Shown: positions 37,564 through 48,165, counted from the stretch's first letter. The stretch is 64,000 bases of DNA from Salinigranum halophilum (GCF_007004735.1 NZ_SSNL01000003.1:558001-622000); one strand, 5' to 3'. Made by a program: numbers and translations. The notes: generated by a model not told the origin, from the letters alone.

Positions 37564-38232
37564 ATGGCTCGACAAGCGTATCAGTCCCGCCTCCAGGGAC
37601 TCCGCGACGAGGTGCTCTACATGGGCGAACTCGTCGCCGAACAGCTCCGGACGGGGTTCGACGCCCTCGAAGGGAAGGACGACGAGTTGGCACAGGCGGT
37701 CATCGACGGCGACGAGGAGATCAACGGACTCTACCTCGAACTCGAGAAGGAGTGTATCGACCTCATCGCGCTCCAACAGCCCGTCGCCGGCGACCTCCGC
37801 TTCATCGCGTCGTCGTTCAAAATCATCACCGACCTCGAACGCATCGGCGACCTCGCGACCAACCTCGGCGGCTACGCCCTCCAGGCCGAGCGCGATGCCT
37901 ACCCCGAGGTCGACATCCGACGCATCGGCGACGCGACGCTCGAGATGCTCGAGCGGGCGCTCGAAGCGTACGCCAACGAGGACGTCGACGGCTGTTACGA
38001 CATCGCCGACCGCGACGACGAGGTCGACGCGATGTGTCAGGTGGCGAGTCAGACCGTCGTGCGCTCGCTCCTCGAAGCCGACTCGTTGGAACAGGACGTC
38101 GACGAGACGTTCCAGGACGTCTCTCGGCTCTTCCTCACGATTCGCGACCTCGAGCGTGTCGGCGACCACGCCGTCAACATCGCCGCCCGCACACTCTACA
38201 TGGTCGAGCAGAACGACGAACTGCTGTACTGA
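37564..38232 (+). CDS. phoU: PhoU phosphate signalling protein, copy 2
   Basis: The 222-residue protein aligns along its whole length with the preceding phoU: CIDLIALQQPVAGDLRFI, FKIITDLERIGDLATNL and RDLERVGDHAVNIAARTLYMV. It is a complete two-bundle PhoU. Because two Pst transporters flank these genes, each copy may serve one system. A perfect hairpin CGACCG-ATA-CGGTCG (38235-38249) follows just after the stop and may end its transcript. Confidence 0.92.
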   Translation: MARQAYQSRLQGLRDEVLYMGELVAEQLRTGFDALEGKDDELAQAVIDGDEEINGLYLELEKECIDLIALQQPVAGDLRFIASSFKIITDLERIGDLATNLGGYALQAERDAYPEVDIRRIGDATLEMLERALEAYANEDVDGCYDIADRDDEVDAMCQVASQTVVRSLLEADSLEQDVDETFQDVSRLFLTIRDLERVGDHAVNIAARTLYMVEQNDELLY

Positions 38233-38234
38233 CT

Positions 38235-38249
38235 CGACCGATACGGTCG
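38235..38249 (+). terminator. Hairpin after second phoU
   Basis: CGACCG and CGGTCG form a 6-bp stem with a 3-nt loop only three bases after the phoU stop; pyrimidine-rich CTTCT follows. It is terminator-like but without a long U-run. Confidence 0.4.
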
Positions 38250-38311
38250 CTTCTGGCCGGTCGGTCGCGGTGACGGAAGCTATAACGGACGGGCTCGAGT
38301 AGTCACGCGCA

Positions 38312-39286
38312 ATGAGTCACGAGGACCGCGAGCCTGCGCCGAACTCACTCGCCGGCCGCTCGCTGGACGATGCTGTCGACGCCGTCGTGAACCGAGACGA
38401 GTCACACGACCCCGACGAGGTCCGTCGGGTACTCTCGTCGGTCACCGAGGACGGGGTCGTCTCGACCGACGCGGCCGACGACGCGGTTGCTCACCTCTCG
38501 AAGGTCGTCTCGACGCCAGAGACGCGGACCGAACTGGCGGCCATCGCGCTCGCGGATGCGAAGGAGGCCGCCGAACCGGTCGCCCACCTCGACGTCGTGC
38601 AGGCGCGACTCGACCAGTACCAGACGCGACTCGACGAACTGGAGGCGTACGTCCCCGACCTCGGCGAGGAACTCCAGGCCGTCGCCGCCGACGATGGGGA
38701 CCTCTACGAACGCGCCGTGCGAATCCAGCGGCTCACCACGGCCGCCAACCGCACACAGGGGGCCGCCGACGAACTCCAGGTCGACCTCGAGGAGTTCGAG
38801 CGCTGGCTCTCGAACCAGACGGTTCGGTACGACGAGTTCGCCGACGAACTCGACGCGCTCGAAGGGTCCATCGAAGAACTCACCGCCCGGGCCGAGGAGG
38901 TCGCATCGGTTCTGGAGACGGCCACCGAGACGCACGTGACGCTGAACGAAGACCCCATGGCGTCCTGGGTGGACGTCAGCCTCCGTCACCGGGCGCTCGG
39001 ACTCCTCTTCGACGACCTCCGTGCGGAACTCGAGACGCTCCGCGAGTGGCCCAACACCGAGTCCACCGACGGTGCGACCGACTTACAGGCGCGGCTCGCC
39101 GACCTCAGAACGCGGTGGGAGACGACCGGCGACCGCCTCGCGGCGGTCGGCTCGGACGAAGCCAGATACACTGACTTCCTCGAGGCCTTCGAGAACGACC
39201 TCGACGCGTACGAACCGCCGATCGACTGGCGCGAGGTGCAGTCGACGCTCGACGACTACCGCGAGCGTGTCGACGGGCTCGCGTAA
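38312..39286 (+). CDS. Coiled-coil halo transducer-like protein
   Basis: The 324-residue acidic protein has a short N-terminal globular part (SLDDAVDAVVNRDES, about 15-75) and a long coiled coil (about 85-190), followed by a second helical domain with LRHRALGLLFDDLRAELETLRE. From memory it resembles proteins annotated as halo transducer proteins, which lack a membrane segment and a methyl-accepting domain. The function is not established. TATAAC at 38281-38286 is 26-31 nt before the ATG. It sits inside the phosphate cluster and converges with the second AbrB-PhoU gene. Confidence 0.7.
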   Translation: MSHEDREPAPNSLAGRSLDDAVDAVVNRDESHDPDEVRRVLSSVTEDGVVSTDAADDAVAHLSKVVSTPETRTELAAIALADAKEAAEPVAHLDVVQARLDQYQTRLDELEAYVPDLGEELQAVAADDGDLYERAVRIQRLTTAANRTQGAADELQVDLEEFERWLSNQTVRYDEFADELDALEGSIEELTARAEEVASVLETATETHVTLNEDPMASWVDVSLRHRALGLLFDDLRAELETLREWPNTESTDGATDLQARLADLRTRWETTGDRLAAVGSDEARYTDFLEAFENDLDAYEPPIDWREVQSTLDDYRERVDGLA

Positions 39287-39328
39287 CCGTCCCCTCGACG
39301 AACCCCACCCGACCCGACAGTCCCGACG

Positions 39329-40354
39329 TCACAGCCGGTCGTCGCGCATCGCCGCCTGCAGGGCGACGTCGCCGATGGCGTCCCCGTGGTCGAGCGTTCT
39401 GCGGAGGGCGTCGAGACACCGTGCGACCGCGACGACGTCCCTCGTGGTGCTCGCCGACATCTCGCTTCGGTCGGCGACCAGTGCGTCCTCGAACGCCTCC
39501 AGGGTCGCCCGCGCCTCCGTACCGGTGTCGAGTATCTCGTGGACCCTGTCGGTGTCGCGGCCCTCGAGGACCGCGTTCGAGGCGCCCTCGACGATTCCCC
39601 GCGCGGTGTTCGAGAGGACGTCGAGTTCGGCGGCGACCGTCTCGGGGAGCGGCTCCGTCAGCCGTCGACCCGCGCGGGCGATGGTGACGCCGTTTCGTGC
39701 GACTCGCCTGAGCCGCCGGGCGGTCTCGTAATACTCGAACAGTTCGGGACGACTCGTCTCGACCCGGTCGACTTCCGCCAGCGAGACGAGCGCGCGACTG
39801 AAGTGCCGGACCACCATCCCACAGAGTCGGTCGGTCTCGGTCTCGCGTTCGCACAGCCGGTCGTACGCTCCCGCGTCGGCGTCGACGAACGACCCCGTGG
39901 CCTGCTCGTGGACGGAGAGGGCGACGTACTGGAGTTGGACGACGGATTGTCGGACCGAGACGTCGGAGGCGTCGAGCAGGTTCCGGACGGTCAGTTCGCC
40001 CTCCTGTTCGTCGACCAGTTCGGTCCCGACGAACTGGCGGACGAGCGACCGGACCGCCCGACACGTCTCGGCGTCGAACGGCTCTCCGGCGGTGAGCGTC
40101 ACCCGCTCGAAGCCGACGGCCTGCGCCGCGCTGAGGGCACGCGCGACCTGTTCTCTCCCGCCGTCGACCTCGACGGTGATGGTCGAGAGCCCGTCGCTGT
40201 CTTTCGCGCGGCTCCGGACGACGATCGAGCCGTCGAGGTGGCTGTAGAGGTTGACAGGGGTCCCCGCCTCGAGGCCGCGGGCGGTCGCCCACTCCTTCGG
40301 AATCGAGACCGTGTACGTCCCGCCGCCGACCTGCTGGAGCTTTCGCGTCTCCAT
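39329..40354 (-). CDS. AbrB-PhoU fusion phosphate regulator 2
   Basis: The 341-residue protein has the same domain order as regulator 1: SpoVT/AbrB DNA-binding domain (METRKLQQVGGGTYTVSIPK, about 1-50) and a divergent PhoU bundle (about 100-335). The second PhoU repeat has drifted: the ER-GD metal motif is weak (RRVARNGVTIARA), so metal or Pst contact may be altered. It lies downstream of pstB2 on the same strand. An inverted repeat CGTCACC-15-GGTGACG (40355-40383) is directly before the ATG and may be an operator or a translational hairpin. Confidence 0.85.
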   Translation of the reverse strand: METRKLQQVGGGTYTVSIPKEWATARGLEAGTPVNLYSHLDGSIVVRSRAKDSDGLSTITVEVDGGREQVARALSAAQAVGFERVTLTAGEPFDAETCRAVRSLVRQFVGTELVDEQEGELTVRNLLDASDVSVRQSVVQLQYVALSVHEQATGSFVDADAGAYDRLCERETETDRLCGMVVRHFSRALVSLAEVDRVETSRPELFEYYETARRLRRVARNGVTIARAGRRLTEPLPETVAAELDVLSNTARGIVEGASNAVLEGRDTDRVHEILDTGTEARATLEAFEDALVADRSEMSASTTRDVVAVARCLDALRRTLDHGDAIGDVALQAAMRDDRL

Positions 40355-40383
40355 CGTCACCCACCGAACGTCGGCCGGTGACG
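40355..40383 (-). promoter_or_regulatory. Inverted repeat before AbrB-PhoU regulator 2
   Basis: CGTCACC (40355-40361) and GGTGACG (40377-40383) are perfect 7-bp arms 15 bp apart, and inner CACCG/CGGTG could extend them. The element starts one base upstream of the ATG, so it could hide the start in mRNA or bind a protein. Confidence 0.35.
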
Positions 40384-40431
40384 AGACGGGCCGTCGACGT
40401 CCGACGAGCGGCTCCCGGTTGCTGTCATCGG

Positions 40432-41352
40432 TCACCCGAACTTGCCGCTGATGTAGTCTTCGACGCGCTGACTCTCGGGGTCTTCGAAGATCTTGTCCGT
40501 ATCGTCGAACTCGACGAGTTCGCCCCCGGTGAGGAACACCGCCGTCTGGTCGGAGATCCGCGCCGCCTGCTGCATGTTGTGCGTCACGATGACGACCGTG
40601 TAGTCCTCCGAGAGCTGGTGGATGAGGTCTTCGATTTTCGAGGTGGCGATGGGGTCCAGTGCGGACGCGGGCTCGTCCATCAGCAACACCTCGGGGTCGG
40701 TCGCCAGCGCCCGTGCGATACAGAGCCGCTGTTGCTGGCCACCCGAGAGACCGAGCGCGTTGTCGTCGAGGCGGTCTTTGACCTCGCTCCACAGCGCGGC
40801 GTCGGTGAGACAGCGTTCGACGAGTTCGGCTTCCGCCTCCTCGTCGCTCCGACCGAGTAGCCGCGCGAGAAAGCCTTTCTCGATGTCGCCGTGCTTGCGC
40901 GGTCCGTACGAGATGTTGTCACGGATGCTCTTCGGGAACGGGTTCGGCGACTGGAACACCATGCCGACGCGCTTTCGCAACTCGACGAGGTTCACGCCGT
41001 CCTGGTATATCTCCTCTCCCTCCAGTCGGACGGAACCGTCGATGCGTGCGGACTTGATGCGGTCGTTCATCCGGTTGAGACACCGGAGGAACGTCGACTT
41101 CCCACACCCCGAGGGACCGATGAGTGCGGTGACGCTGTTCTCGGGGATCTCCATCGAGACGCCTTTGAGCGCGTGGTCGTCGCCGTAGTAGACGTCGAGG
41201 TCCTCGGCGGTGAGTTTCGCCTCGCCGTCGAACTCGTAGTCGACCCACTCCGGCCTGGCCTGTTCTTCGGTTTCGCCTGCAACCGTCTGCAGGGGTTGGC
41301 CGCTCTCGCTGTCGGTGCCGCTCGCCTTCTGTGATTGTCGTGTTTCACTCAT
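40432..41352 (-). CDS. pstB2: Phosphate ABC transporter ATPase, system 2
   Basis: The 306-residue protein has the PstB core: [41 protein letters not shown] and [13 protein letters not shown]. An acidic N-terminal extension (about 1-48) and an insertion after the Q-loop ([22 protein letters not shown]) distinguish it from PstB1. It energises PstC2A2. The pstA2 stop lies two bases upstream, so the genes are coupled. It is the last gene of the second pst operon before the regulator. Confidence 0.95.
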   Translation of the reverse strand: MSETRQSQKASGTDSESGQPLQTVAGETEEQARPEWVDYEFDGEAKLTAEDLDVYYGDDHALKGVSMEIPENSVTALIGPSGCGKSTFLRCLNRMNDRIKSARIDGSVRLEGEEIYQDGVNLVELRKRVGMVFQSPNPFPKSIRDNISYGPRKHGDIEKGFLARLLGRSDEEAEAELVERCLTDAALWSEVKDRLDDNALGLSGGQQQRLCIARALATDPEVLLMDEPASALDPIATSKIEDLIHQLSEDYTVVIVTHNMQQAARISDQTAVFLTGGELVEFDDTDKIFEDPESQRVEDYISGKFG

Positions 41353-41354
41353 TG

Positions 41355-42977
41355 TTACTCGTGCTGAAGTTTGCTCCGGAAGTAGTACCGGGTCGCGATG
41401 CCGATGGCGTAGAACGAGAGGACGACGACGAGAAGGACGAGCGCCGTCGCCCACCGGAACCCCTCGGGGTCAGCGACGCTGTCGCCCAGCCCCACGCCCG
41501 CCGTGATGAGTGCGAAGAGCTGGTAGGGCAGCGCCGACGTCGCCTGCAGGAGTTCGGGGTTGGCCACGAACGGCGGTGCCGACGTGAACTCGAAGCCACC
41601 GATCACGTCGACTGTCTGCGCGCCAGGGACGAACGTCCCGCCCGCCATCGTCAGCAGAATCGGTGCCGTCTCGCCGGCGATGCGACCGACGCCGAGGATG
41701 ACGCCGGTGACCACACCCGGCAGTGCCGCCGGCAGGACCACGCTCTTGATCGTCTGCCACCGACTGACGCCGAGTGCCACGCTCGCATCACGGTACTCGT
41801 CGGGCACCGCGATCATCGCCTCACGAGACGTGATGACCACCAGCGGGAGGAGCATGAATCCGAGCGTGAGCATCCCCGCGAGCAGCGACTTCTGATTCCC
41901 GAACCGCGGAATGAGGAACGCGAAGCCGAACAGCCCGAAGACGATGCTGGGGGTGGACCACAGTCCGTTGGTCGCGACCTCGACGGCCTGGGTGAACCGT
42001 CCGCGTTCGGCGTACTCGGTGAGGAAGATCGCGGCGCCAACACCGAGCGGGACGGCGAACAGCACCGCGCCGATGACCAGCCAGAAGGTCCCGACGATGG
42101 CGGGGAGAACGCCCTGGAAGTCGTTCAACAGCGCCACACCGTTCATCACGAACGGGAGGGACAGCGGCAGCGTGAACGTGACGCCGAGGAGTGTCGTCTC
42201 CGGGCCAGCGCCGGCACCGAACTCGGCACCGGTCAAGAGCCCGGGAACTCCCTGGACCACGACGAACGCCACGAGGATGAACAGGAACGCGACGATCGAG
42301 ATGGCGTTCAGGTAGATGAGCGTGTACGCGCCCATACGACGGCCACGTGCTCCGAACCCGCCGTACGCCTTCGCGGCCGCCCAGCCAGCGAACAGGGTGG
42401 CGAACAGCGTCGCGACCGGGATGACGAACTCGGCGGTGAGCGACGCAGACTGCTCCCAGCCGAGGTCCCACACCCACTGTGGGCCGACGGTGCCGGTCAC
42501 GAACACGAGCCCGGTCAGGAGACAGAGCAGTCCGATCGGCACCGTCGAACCCACGTCTTCCCGGGTGACGACCGTGACCCCGAACGCTGCGGCACCAACG
42601 ACGACGCCACCGACTAAGCCACCGACGGTTCCCAGTCCGAGGGTCTGGGAGGCGAAGCCGCCGGCGACGGTGAACCACGCGATGCCGGCGACGACGGCCA
42701 CGATGAGTCCAGCGCTCGAACTGGGTTGTGTTTCAACGAACTCCAGCCGTGAGCCGATGCCGAACGTGATGACCGCCCCGCCGAGCAGGGCGAGGAGCCC
42801 GCCGAGGAGCGTCACGGCCGGGACGCCGACGATCCGGTCGGTGATAGTGACCCGCTCGAACAGCGCCGCCAGCGAGAGCGCGAACAGGATCGCCGAGAGA
42901 CCGACGGCCGCTGCGGCGACGGCGTCCGCCCCGGTGGTTTCGCGCTCGACCAGTTCGTTTCGCGTCGCGCCCGCCAT
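41355..42977 (-). CDS. pstA2: Phosphate ABC transporter permease PstA with long N-terminal domain, system 2
   Basis: The 540-residue protein mirrors PstA1: about 250 residues of additional hydrophobic helices come before a normal PstA permease with the coupling loop [21 protein letters not shown] large periplasmic loop (about 440-480, [15 protein letters not shown]) lies within the permease. The start overlaps the pstC2 stop by one base (TGATG type), showing tight coupling. Confidence 0.93.
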   Translation of the reverse strand: MAGATRNELVERETTGADAVAAAAVGLSAILFALSLAALFERVTITDRIVGVPAVTLLGGLLALLGGAVITFGIGSRLEFVETQPSSSAGLIVAVVAGIAWFTVAGGFASQTLGLGTVGGLVGGVVVGAAAFGVTVVTREDVGSTVPIGLLCLLTGLVFVTGTVGPQWVWDLGWEQSASLTAEFVIPVATLFATLFAGWAAAKAYGGFGARGRRMGAYTLIYLNAISIVAFLFILVAFVVVQGVPGLLTGAEFGAGAGPETTLLGVTFTLPLSLPFVMNGVALLNDFQGVLPAIVGTFWLVIGAVLFAVPLGVGAAIFLTEYAERGRFTQAVEVATNGLWSTPSIVFGLFGFAFLIPRFGNQKSLLAGMLTLGFMLLPLVVITSREAMIAVPDEYRDASVALGVSRWQTIKSVVLPAALPGVVTGVILGVGRIAGETAPILLTMAGGTFVPGAQTVDVIGGFEFTSAPPFVANPELLQATSALPYQLFALITAGVGLGDSVADPEGFRWATALVLLVVVLSFYAIGIATRYYFRSKLQHE

Positions 42978-44110
42978 CAGACCTCACCTCCGAGCTTGCG
43001 CCGCATCCGCCACTCGATGTACTGCGCACCGATCGAGATGAAAAGCACCGTGACGAAGAGGATGACACCCGCGACGAACAGCGCGTCCATCTGCAGGCCG
43101 TCCGCCTCGCCGTAGTTGCGGGCGATGAGCGAGGTGAGTGTCTCCTGTCCGTAGAAGACGTTCACGAGCGGTTCGGTGAGTCTGGGAACGCCGCGGAGCA
43201 TCACGGTCGCGGCCATCGTCTCCCCGATGGCCCGACCCACGCCGAGCAGGACTGCCGCCGAGACGCCCGAGAAGGCCGCAGGGATGGTGATCGAGGTCAT
43301 GGTCTGCCAGTCGGTCGTCCCGACCGCGAGCGAGCCGCTCTTCATCGATTCTGGCACTGAAGAGAGGGCGTCCTCGGCGACCGAGACGACCGTGGGGAGG
43401 GCCATCAGTCCGACGACGATCCCCACGAACAGATACGTCCCCTGGCCGGTGAGATCGAACTGCTGGGAGGCCCACGGGCTGAGGACGGTAAAGCCGATGA
43501 AGCCGTAGACGATCGAGGGGATACCGGCGAGAATCTCGACGCCCGGCTTGACGAGTTCTCTCACTACCGGCGGGGCGATCTCCGAGAGGAACAGCGCCGC
43601 CGAGACGCCGAGCGGGGCGGCGACAGCCGTCGCGATGACTGTCACCAGCACCGTCCCGTGGATCATCGGAGCCATCGAGTACCTGATGGGGTCGGAGACG
43701 GCGTCCCACCGCGTCTCGATGAACAGCCGAAGTCCCGGGACGCTCACGCCGAACACGGTGGCGCTCTCGTACTGAACCACGGGAATCGCCTCGAGGAAGA
43801 TGAACACGATGATCAGACCCAGTATCAAGAGCGTCGAGATCGTCGTGGTCAGGGTCAGTATCAGCGCGGTCTCCTCTTGATATCTGAACCAGCCGTACAC
43901 CGACGAGCCGACGAACACGGCGAACGGTGCCACCGTGAGCGACGAGACGAGGAGGAACCCGACGAACGCCGCGAGCAGTGACAGCGCGATTACCGTGATG
44001 GTGACGAGCGCCCCTGTCGACGTGTCGTCGACGAAGTCTTCGACTCGAGTGAGTTGGCGCCGCACTTTCGTCTGTAAGCCGGTCCGTTCTCCATCCGTGA
44101 CTGAGGTCAT
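42977..44110 (-). CDS. pstC2: Phosphate ABC transporter permease PstC, system 2
   Basis: The 377-residue protein is longer than PstC1 because of two extra N-terminal helices (about 35-120, ALVTITVIALSLLAAFVGF) before the permease core. The coupling loop is EDALSSVPESMKSGSLAVG. It forms the channel with PstA2. It is preceded by a terminator-like hairpin that separates it from pstS2, which should lower its mRNA relative to the binding protein. Confidence 0.94.
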   Translation of the reverse strand: MTSVTDGERTGLQTKVRRQLTRVEDFVDDTSTGALVTITVIALSLLAAFVGFLLVSSLTVAPFAVFVGSSVYGWFRYQEETALILTLTTTISTLLILGLIIVFIFLEAIPVVQYESATVFGVSVPGLRLFIETRWDAVSDPIRYSMAPMIHGTVLVTVIATAVAAPLGVSAALFLSEIAPPVVRELVKPGVEILAGIPSIVYGFIGFTVLSPWASQQFDLTGQGTYLFVGIVVGLMALPTVVSVAEDALSSVPESMKSGSLAVGTTDWQTMTSITIPAAFSGVSAAVLLGVGRAIGETMAATVMLRGVPRLTEPLVNVFYGQETLTSLIARNYGEADGLQMDALFVAGVILFVTVLFISIGAQYIEWRMRRKLGGEV

Positions 44111-44147
44111 ATTGTGTGTTGTGGACGTGTTGTGTGAGGTGTGGTAG

Positions 44148-44200
44148 AAAAAAGCGAAACGCGTCGATGCGCCGTCCGAACCGACTACTCGGTTTCGCTT
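44148..44200 (-). terminator. Terminator/attenuator-like hairpin between pstS2 and pstC2
   Basis: On the minus strand AAGCGAAAC (44200-44192) pairs with GTTTCGCTT (44160-44152), a 9-bp stem, followed by a run of six T residues (44153-44148). A shorter hairpin, AACCGA-GTAG-TCGGTT (44194-44179), uses three bases of the first arm and so competes with it. The arrangement resembles an attenuator that sets a high ratio of binding protein to permease. Confidence 0.55.
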
Positions 44201-45419
44201 ACTGCTTCAGCTCCTCGAGCTGGCTCTTGAACTCCTCGAGGTCGCTCGTCGGGAGCGGGATGTAGTTGTTCTGCTCGACGAAGACGGACTGTCCGAACTG
44301 CGTCAGGAACATGTTGATGAACGCCGCCTCGCGCAGGTCGCGGCCGCCGCCACCGGGGTTGTCCTCCTCGATGAGCGTGTACATGTGGAGGTCGCGGTTG
44401 AGCGGGTAGCTGGAGTCGAAGATGGTGTTCTCCGCGTCTCGGTCCGGCTCGTACACCGTGCCCTCGAAGTCGATCGCGATGGGCTGGACCGACTCGCTCG
44501 TGAACGCAAGCGCCATGTACGCGATGGCACCCTCGTTCTGCTGGACGAGCTGGGCGACCTGCTGGTTCTGGCCCTGACGGGTGTCGACGTCCATCGGCGC
44601 GTCGGCGTCGCCGAGCATGTTGAGGCGGAACGACGTGTCCGTCCCGGAGCCCTCGGCACGACCGATCACGAAGATCTCTTGGTCGTAGTCGATGCCCTCG
44701 AGCTCGCTCCAGTTCGAGACCTCGCCCTGGAAGATTGCGCGGATCTGCTCGCCCGTGAGCTGGTCGACGCCGGCGTCGGCGACGTCGGAACTGACGACGA
44801 CCGGCTGGCCGTCGCGGCCGACGACGTTGTCGACGACCGTGCTGTTGGCCTCTTCGTCCGACCAGTCGAGCTCGGCCGTGATGGGGCCGGAGGAGTTACC
44901 GATGTCGACGAGACCCTCGACGACGGCCTCACAGCCCGTCCCCGAGTGGCTCAGGCCGACCGTCGTCGGGAACGGCGGCGACGAGCGCTGCTCGGTCGGC
45001 TCGAAGCCGAACTGGCTCGCGAAGTAGTCGGCGATGAGCATGTCGGTCTCGATTTCGCTCCAGCCGGGGACCGTGCTCTCCGAGTTGGAGCCCCAGTACT
45101 CGCCGTCCGACGGCGGCGCGTTGGAGTTCCAGTACGAACTCCCCTTGTTCGAGATGGGGTAGACCGTCGAGGACCCCTCGGCGGTGAGGAGCGAGCTCGA
45201 GGAGCCCGAACTCGAACTCGACTCCGTCGAACCTTCCATCGACTCGCCGCTGCTCTCGGTCGATTCGCTCTCGCCGCCGCTGCTCGCTTCGGTTCCCCCG
45301 CCCCCGTCGCCCGACTGCCCGCTGCATCCCGCGAGACCGGCTGCGCCGACCGCGCCAGTCGTTGCGATGAAGTTCCGCCGCGATACCAGGTCGCTCAGAC
45401 GATTACCCTCGTCCGTCAT
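44199..45419 (-). CDS. pstS2: Phosphate ABC transporter substrate-binding protein, system 2
   Basis: The 406-residue protein has a Tat lipoprotein signal (SRRNFIAT, Cys32 in LAGC), a long Ser/Gly/Glu linker (about 35-75), and a PstS fold with AEGSSTVYPISNKG, HSGTGCEAVVEGLVDIGNSS and EGSGTDTSFRLNM. It is longer and more diverged than PstS1, so its affinity or ligand (phosphate, phosphite or similar) may differ. A GTG one codon upstream is possible. Its promoter includes TTATAAACC on the minus strand near 45452-45460. Confidence 0.92.
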   Translation of the reverse strand: MTDEGNRLSDLVSRRNFIATTGAVGAAGLAGCSGQSGDGGGGTEASSGGESESTESSGESMEGSTESSSSSGSSSSLLTAEGSSTVYPISNKGSSYWNSNAPPSDGEYWGSNSESTVPGWSEIETDMLIADYFASQFGFEPTEQRSSPPFPTTVGLSHSGTGCEAVVEGLVDIGNSSGPITAELDWSDEEANSTVVDNVVGRDGQPVVVSSDVADAGVDQLTGEQIRAIFQGEVSNWSELEGIDYDQEIFVIGRAEGSGTDTSFRLNMLGDADAPMDVDTRQGQNQQVAQLVQQNEGAIAYMALAFTSESVQPIAIDFEGTVYEPDRDAENTIFDSSYPLNRDLHMYTLIEEDNPGGGGRDLREAAFINMFLTQFGQSVFVEQNNYIPLPTSDLEEFKSQLEELKQ

Positions 45420-45693
45420 CACCTGAGTGAAGCCGAGATTTGATTAAAGCGGTTTATAATACCCGTATCGAGTCCTCACCGGCGTTCGGGAGCAGAAAGT
45501 TCGAACAGAGACGACCCCATCGATATATCACGAACATACGACTCACTCTCACTCATACGTCTCGATACTCTATATACACGCTCTCGTCACACGCCGTCAC
45601 GACTGGCGCGGTGTGTCGGAGCGCCGCAGGCAGAAGCCGAACGACGGGCGCGCACACGACAGACGCGGACGAGTCGAGTCGCGTGGTGGGCCG
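45420..45693 (-). promoter_or_regulatory. pstS2 promoter region
   Basis: The 274-bp gap after cdc48 is AT-rich for this genome. TTATAAACC (about 45452-45460) is the probable TATA, giving a short leader. ATCGATATAT (45519-45528) recurs upstream of pstS1, and CTATATACACG lies near 45571. No gene is seen. Confidence 0.5.
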
Positions 45694-47919
45694 TTACTGG
45701 AAGCCGATCCGGCCGTCACGCCGCTCGGTGAACGACTCGCGGCCGCCACCTTTGAACTGGTCCTGCATCCGCTCGTAGTAGTCCATCAGGTCGTCGGTGA
45801 TGGTCGGCCGCACCGACTCCAGCGCCTTCCGGAAGTGACGCATCTCGATCTCGTCGGCGTCGGTGTCCTCGCGGAGTGCTTCGATGGCCGCTTCGCGCGC
45901 GATGGACTCGAGGTCGGAGCCGACGTACCCTTCCGTGATCTCGCTGATCTCACGCAGGCTGACGTCCGGCGCGAGCGGGCTGTTGCCCGTGTGAATCTTG
46001 AGGATCTCTTCTCGACCCTCCTCGCTCGGTTCGCCGACGAGGACGAGCCGGTCGAACCGGCCCGACCGGATGAGCGCCGGGTCGATCATATCTGGTCTGT
46101 TCGTCGCACCGATGACCATCACGTCGCCCATGTCTTCGAGGCCGTCGAGTTCGGTCAGCAGCTGGTTGACGACGCGCTCGGAGACGTTGTTCCCCATCTC
46201 CTGTCCGCGCGAGGGGGCGAGCGAGTCGAGTTCGTCGAAGAAGATGACCGTCGGCGCGACCTGCCGGGCCTTCCGGAACGTCTGCCTGATGGCCTTCTCC
46301 GACTCGCCGACCCACTTCGAGAGGAGCTGCGGTCCCCTGACGGAGATGAAGTTGGCGTTCGTCTCGTTGGCGACGGCCTTCGCGATGAGCGTCTTCCCCG
46401 TCCCGGGGGGGCCGTAGAGGAGCACGCCCTTCGGCGGTTCGATGCCCATCCGCTCGAACCGTTCGCGTTCGCGCAACGGCCACTCGATGCTCTCTTCGAC
46501 CTGCTGTTTCGCCGCCTCTAGCCCGCCGACGTCGTCCCACGATATCTTGGGCAGTTCGACGAGGACCTCCCGCATCGCCGAGGGCTCCACCTCACCGAGC
46601 GCGCCGTTGAAGTCCGCGCGCTTGACGATCATCCGGTCGATGAGCGAGGGCGGGATGTCCTCCTCGTCGAGGTCGATCTCGGGGAGGTAGCGGCGAAGCG
46701 CCTTCATCGCCGCCTCCTTGGTGAGCGACTCGATGTCGGCGCCGACGAAGCCGTGGGTCTCGTCTGCGAGGTTGTCGAGGCTCACGTCGTCCGACAGCGG
46801 CATCCCGCGGGTGTGGATCTGCAGTATCTCCTTGCGCCCCTCCTCGTCGGGGACACCGATCTCGATCTCGCGGTCGAACCGACCGGGGCGACGGAGCGCG
46901 GGGTCGACGGAGTCGACGCGGTTCGTGGCCGCGATGACGATGACCTGGCCTCTCGTCTCCAACCCGTCCATCATCGTCAGCAGCTGGGCGACGACGCGGC
47001 GTTCGACCTCGCCCGTGACGTCCTCGCGTTTGGGGGCGATGGAGTCGAGTTCGTCGATGAAGATGATGGAGGGCGCTTCCTCGTTGGCGTCCTCGAAGAT
47101 CTCTCGCAGCTGTTGTTCGGACTCCCCGTAGTACTTCGAGATGATCTCGGGGCCGGCGATGGAGAAGAAACTCGCGGAGGTCTCGTTGGCGACGGCCTTC
47201 GCCAGCAAGGTCTTCCCAGTCCCGGGCGGGCCGTGCAGGAGCACGCCCTGCGGCGGTTCGATGCCCAGCTTCTTGAATATCTGGGGGTGTTTCATCGGGA
47301 GTTCGACCATCTCCCGCACGCGCTGAATCTCGCCCTGGAGGCCGCCGATGTCCTCGTACGTGATGCCGCCGCCGGTCTTCTCGAAGCCCGAGATGGGCTC
47401 CTCGCGGAGTTCGACGTCGGTGTCCTCGGTGACGAGACAGACCCCGTCGGGTTCGGTCTCGACGGCGATGAGCGGAATCGCCTGCCCCGGCGACCGCATG
47501 AACGGGTGGTTCGTCGAACTCATCACCGGGACGATGTCGCGTTCGACGACGGGCCGTTTCAGTATCTGTCGCTTCACCATGCCCGCGGCGTCGGAGCCGA
47601 ACTGGACCGACGCCTCTTCGGGCGGGGCGAGGACGAGTTTGTCCGCCTTTTTCGCTTCGGCCTTCCGGATGGTCACGCGCTCGCCGATACCGACGTCGGC
47701 GTTTTGCCGTGTGAAACCGTCGATTCTGACGGTATCGGTGTTCCAGTCCTGCCGGTCCGCGCGCCACACCTTCGCCGCCGTCGTCTCACCACCTTCGATC
47801 TCGATGATGTCACCAGGGGAGAGCTTGAGATGGAGCAACGTGTCCGGGTCAAGACGGGCGATACCACGACCCGAGTCGTTCGGGTACGCTTTCGCCACTT
47901 CGAGTTGCACTTCGTTCAT
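45694..47919 (-). CDS. cdc48: Cdc48/VAT-type AAA+ ATPase
   Basis: The 741-residue protein has the Cdc48 N-domain (about 1-185, double-psi barrel and C-terminal part), then two AAA modules. D1 has Walker [13 protein letters not shown] (about 230) and [13 protein letters not shown]2 has Walker [13 protein letters not shown] (about 500), [13 protein letters not shown] and the arginine fingers. It extracts and unfolds proteins for the proteasome. The minus-strand CACTTATGAA (47971-47980) predicts a leader of about 30 nt containing GGAGG, though 17 nt from the ATG. It is transcribed toward pstS2. Confidence 0.96.
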   Translation of the reverse strand: MNEVQLEVAKAYPNDSGRGIARLDPDTLLHLKLSPGDIIEIEGGETTAAKVWRADRQDWNTDTVRIDGFTRQNADVGIGERVTIRKAEAKKADKLVLAPPEEASVQFGSDAAGMVKRQILKRPVVERDIVPVMSSTNHPFMRSPGQAIPLIAVETEPDGVCLVTEDTDVELREEPISGFEKTGGGITYEDIGGLQGEIQRVREMVELPMKHPQIFKKLGIEPPQGVLLHGPPGTGKTLLAKAVANETSASFFSIAGPEIISKYYGESEQQLREIFEDANEEAPSIIFIDELDSIAPKREDVTGEVERRVVAQLLTMMDGLETRGQVIVIAATNRVDSVDPALRRPGRFDREIEIGVPDEEGRKEILQIHTRGMPLSDDVSLDNLADETHGFVGADIESLTKEAAMKALRRYLPEIDLDEEDIPPSLIDRMIVKRADFNGALGEVEPSAMREVLVELPKISWDDVGGLEAAKQQVEESIEWPLRERERFERMGIEPPKGVLLYGPPGTGKTLIAKAVANETNANFISVRGPQLLSKWVGESEKAIRQTFRKARQVAPTVIFFDELDSLAPSRGQEMGNNVSERVVNQLLTELDGLEDMGDVMVIGATNRPDMIDPALIRSGRFDRLVLVGEPSEEGREEILKIHTGNSPLAPDVSLREISEITEGYVGSDLESIAREAAIEALREDTDADEIEMRHFRKALESVRPTITDDLMDYYERMQDQFKGGGRESFTERRDGRIGFQ

Positions 47920-48165
47920 GATTGATCCGCGAGGATTCCTCCGTAGATGTCCGTTTTTCGGCGACGCCGCTTCATAAGTGCTTTGTTAGGGGGGGTACCG
48001 GCCGTCTTCGCGGCCGTTCGCGTGTGTGTCACCGTATATCACGGTATGTGTGGACGGTATTAATCCCTACCGACAGGGGCACCGACTGCACGTATCGAGA
48101 CCGCGTCGTGTCGGGCGCGACGCGATGCCCGACAGTATTTGAGCCTCGGTCGTCTCCACTCGCCT

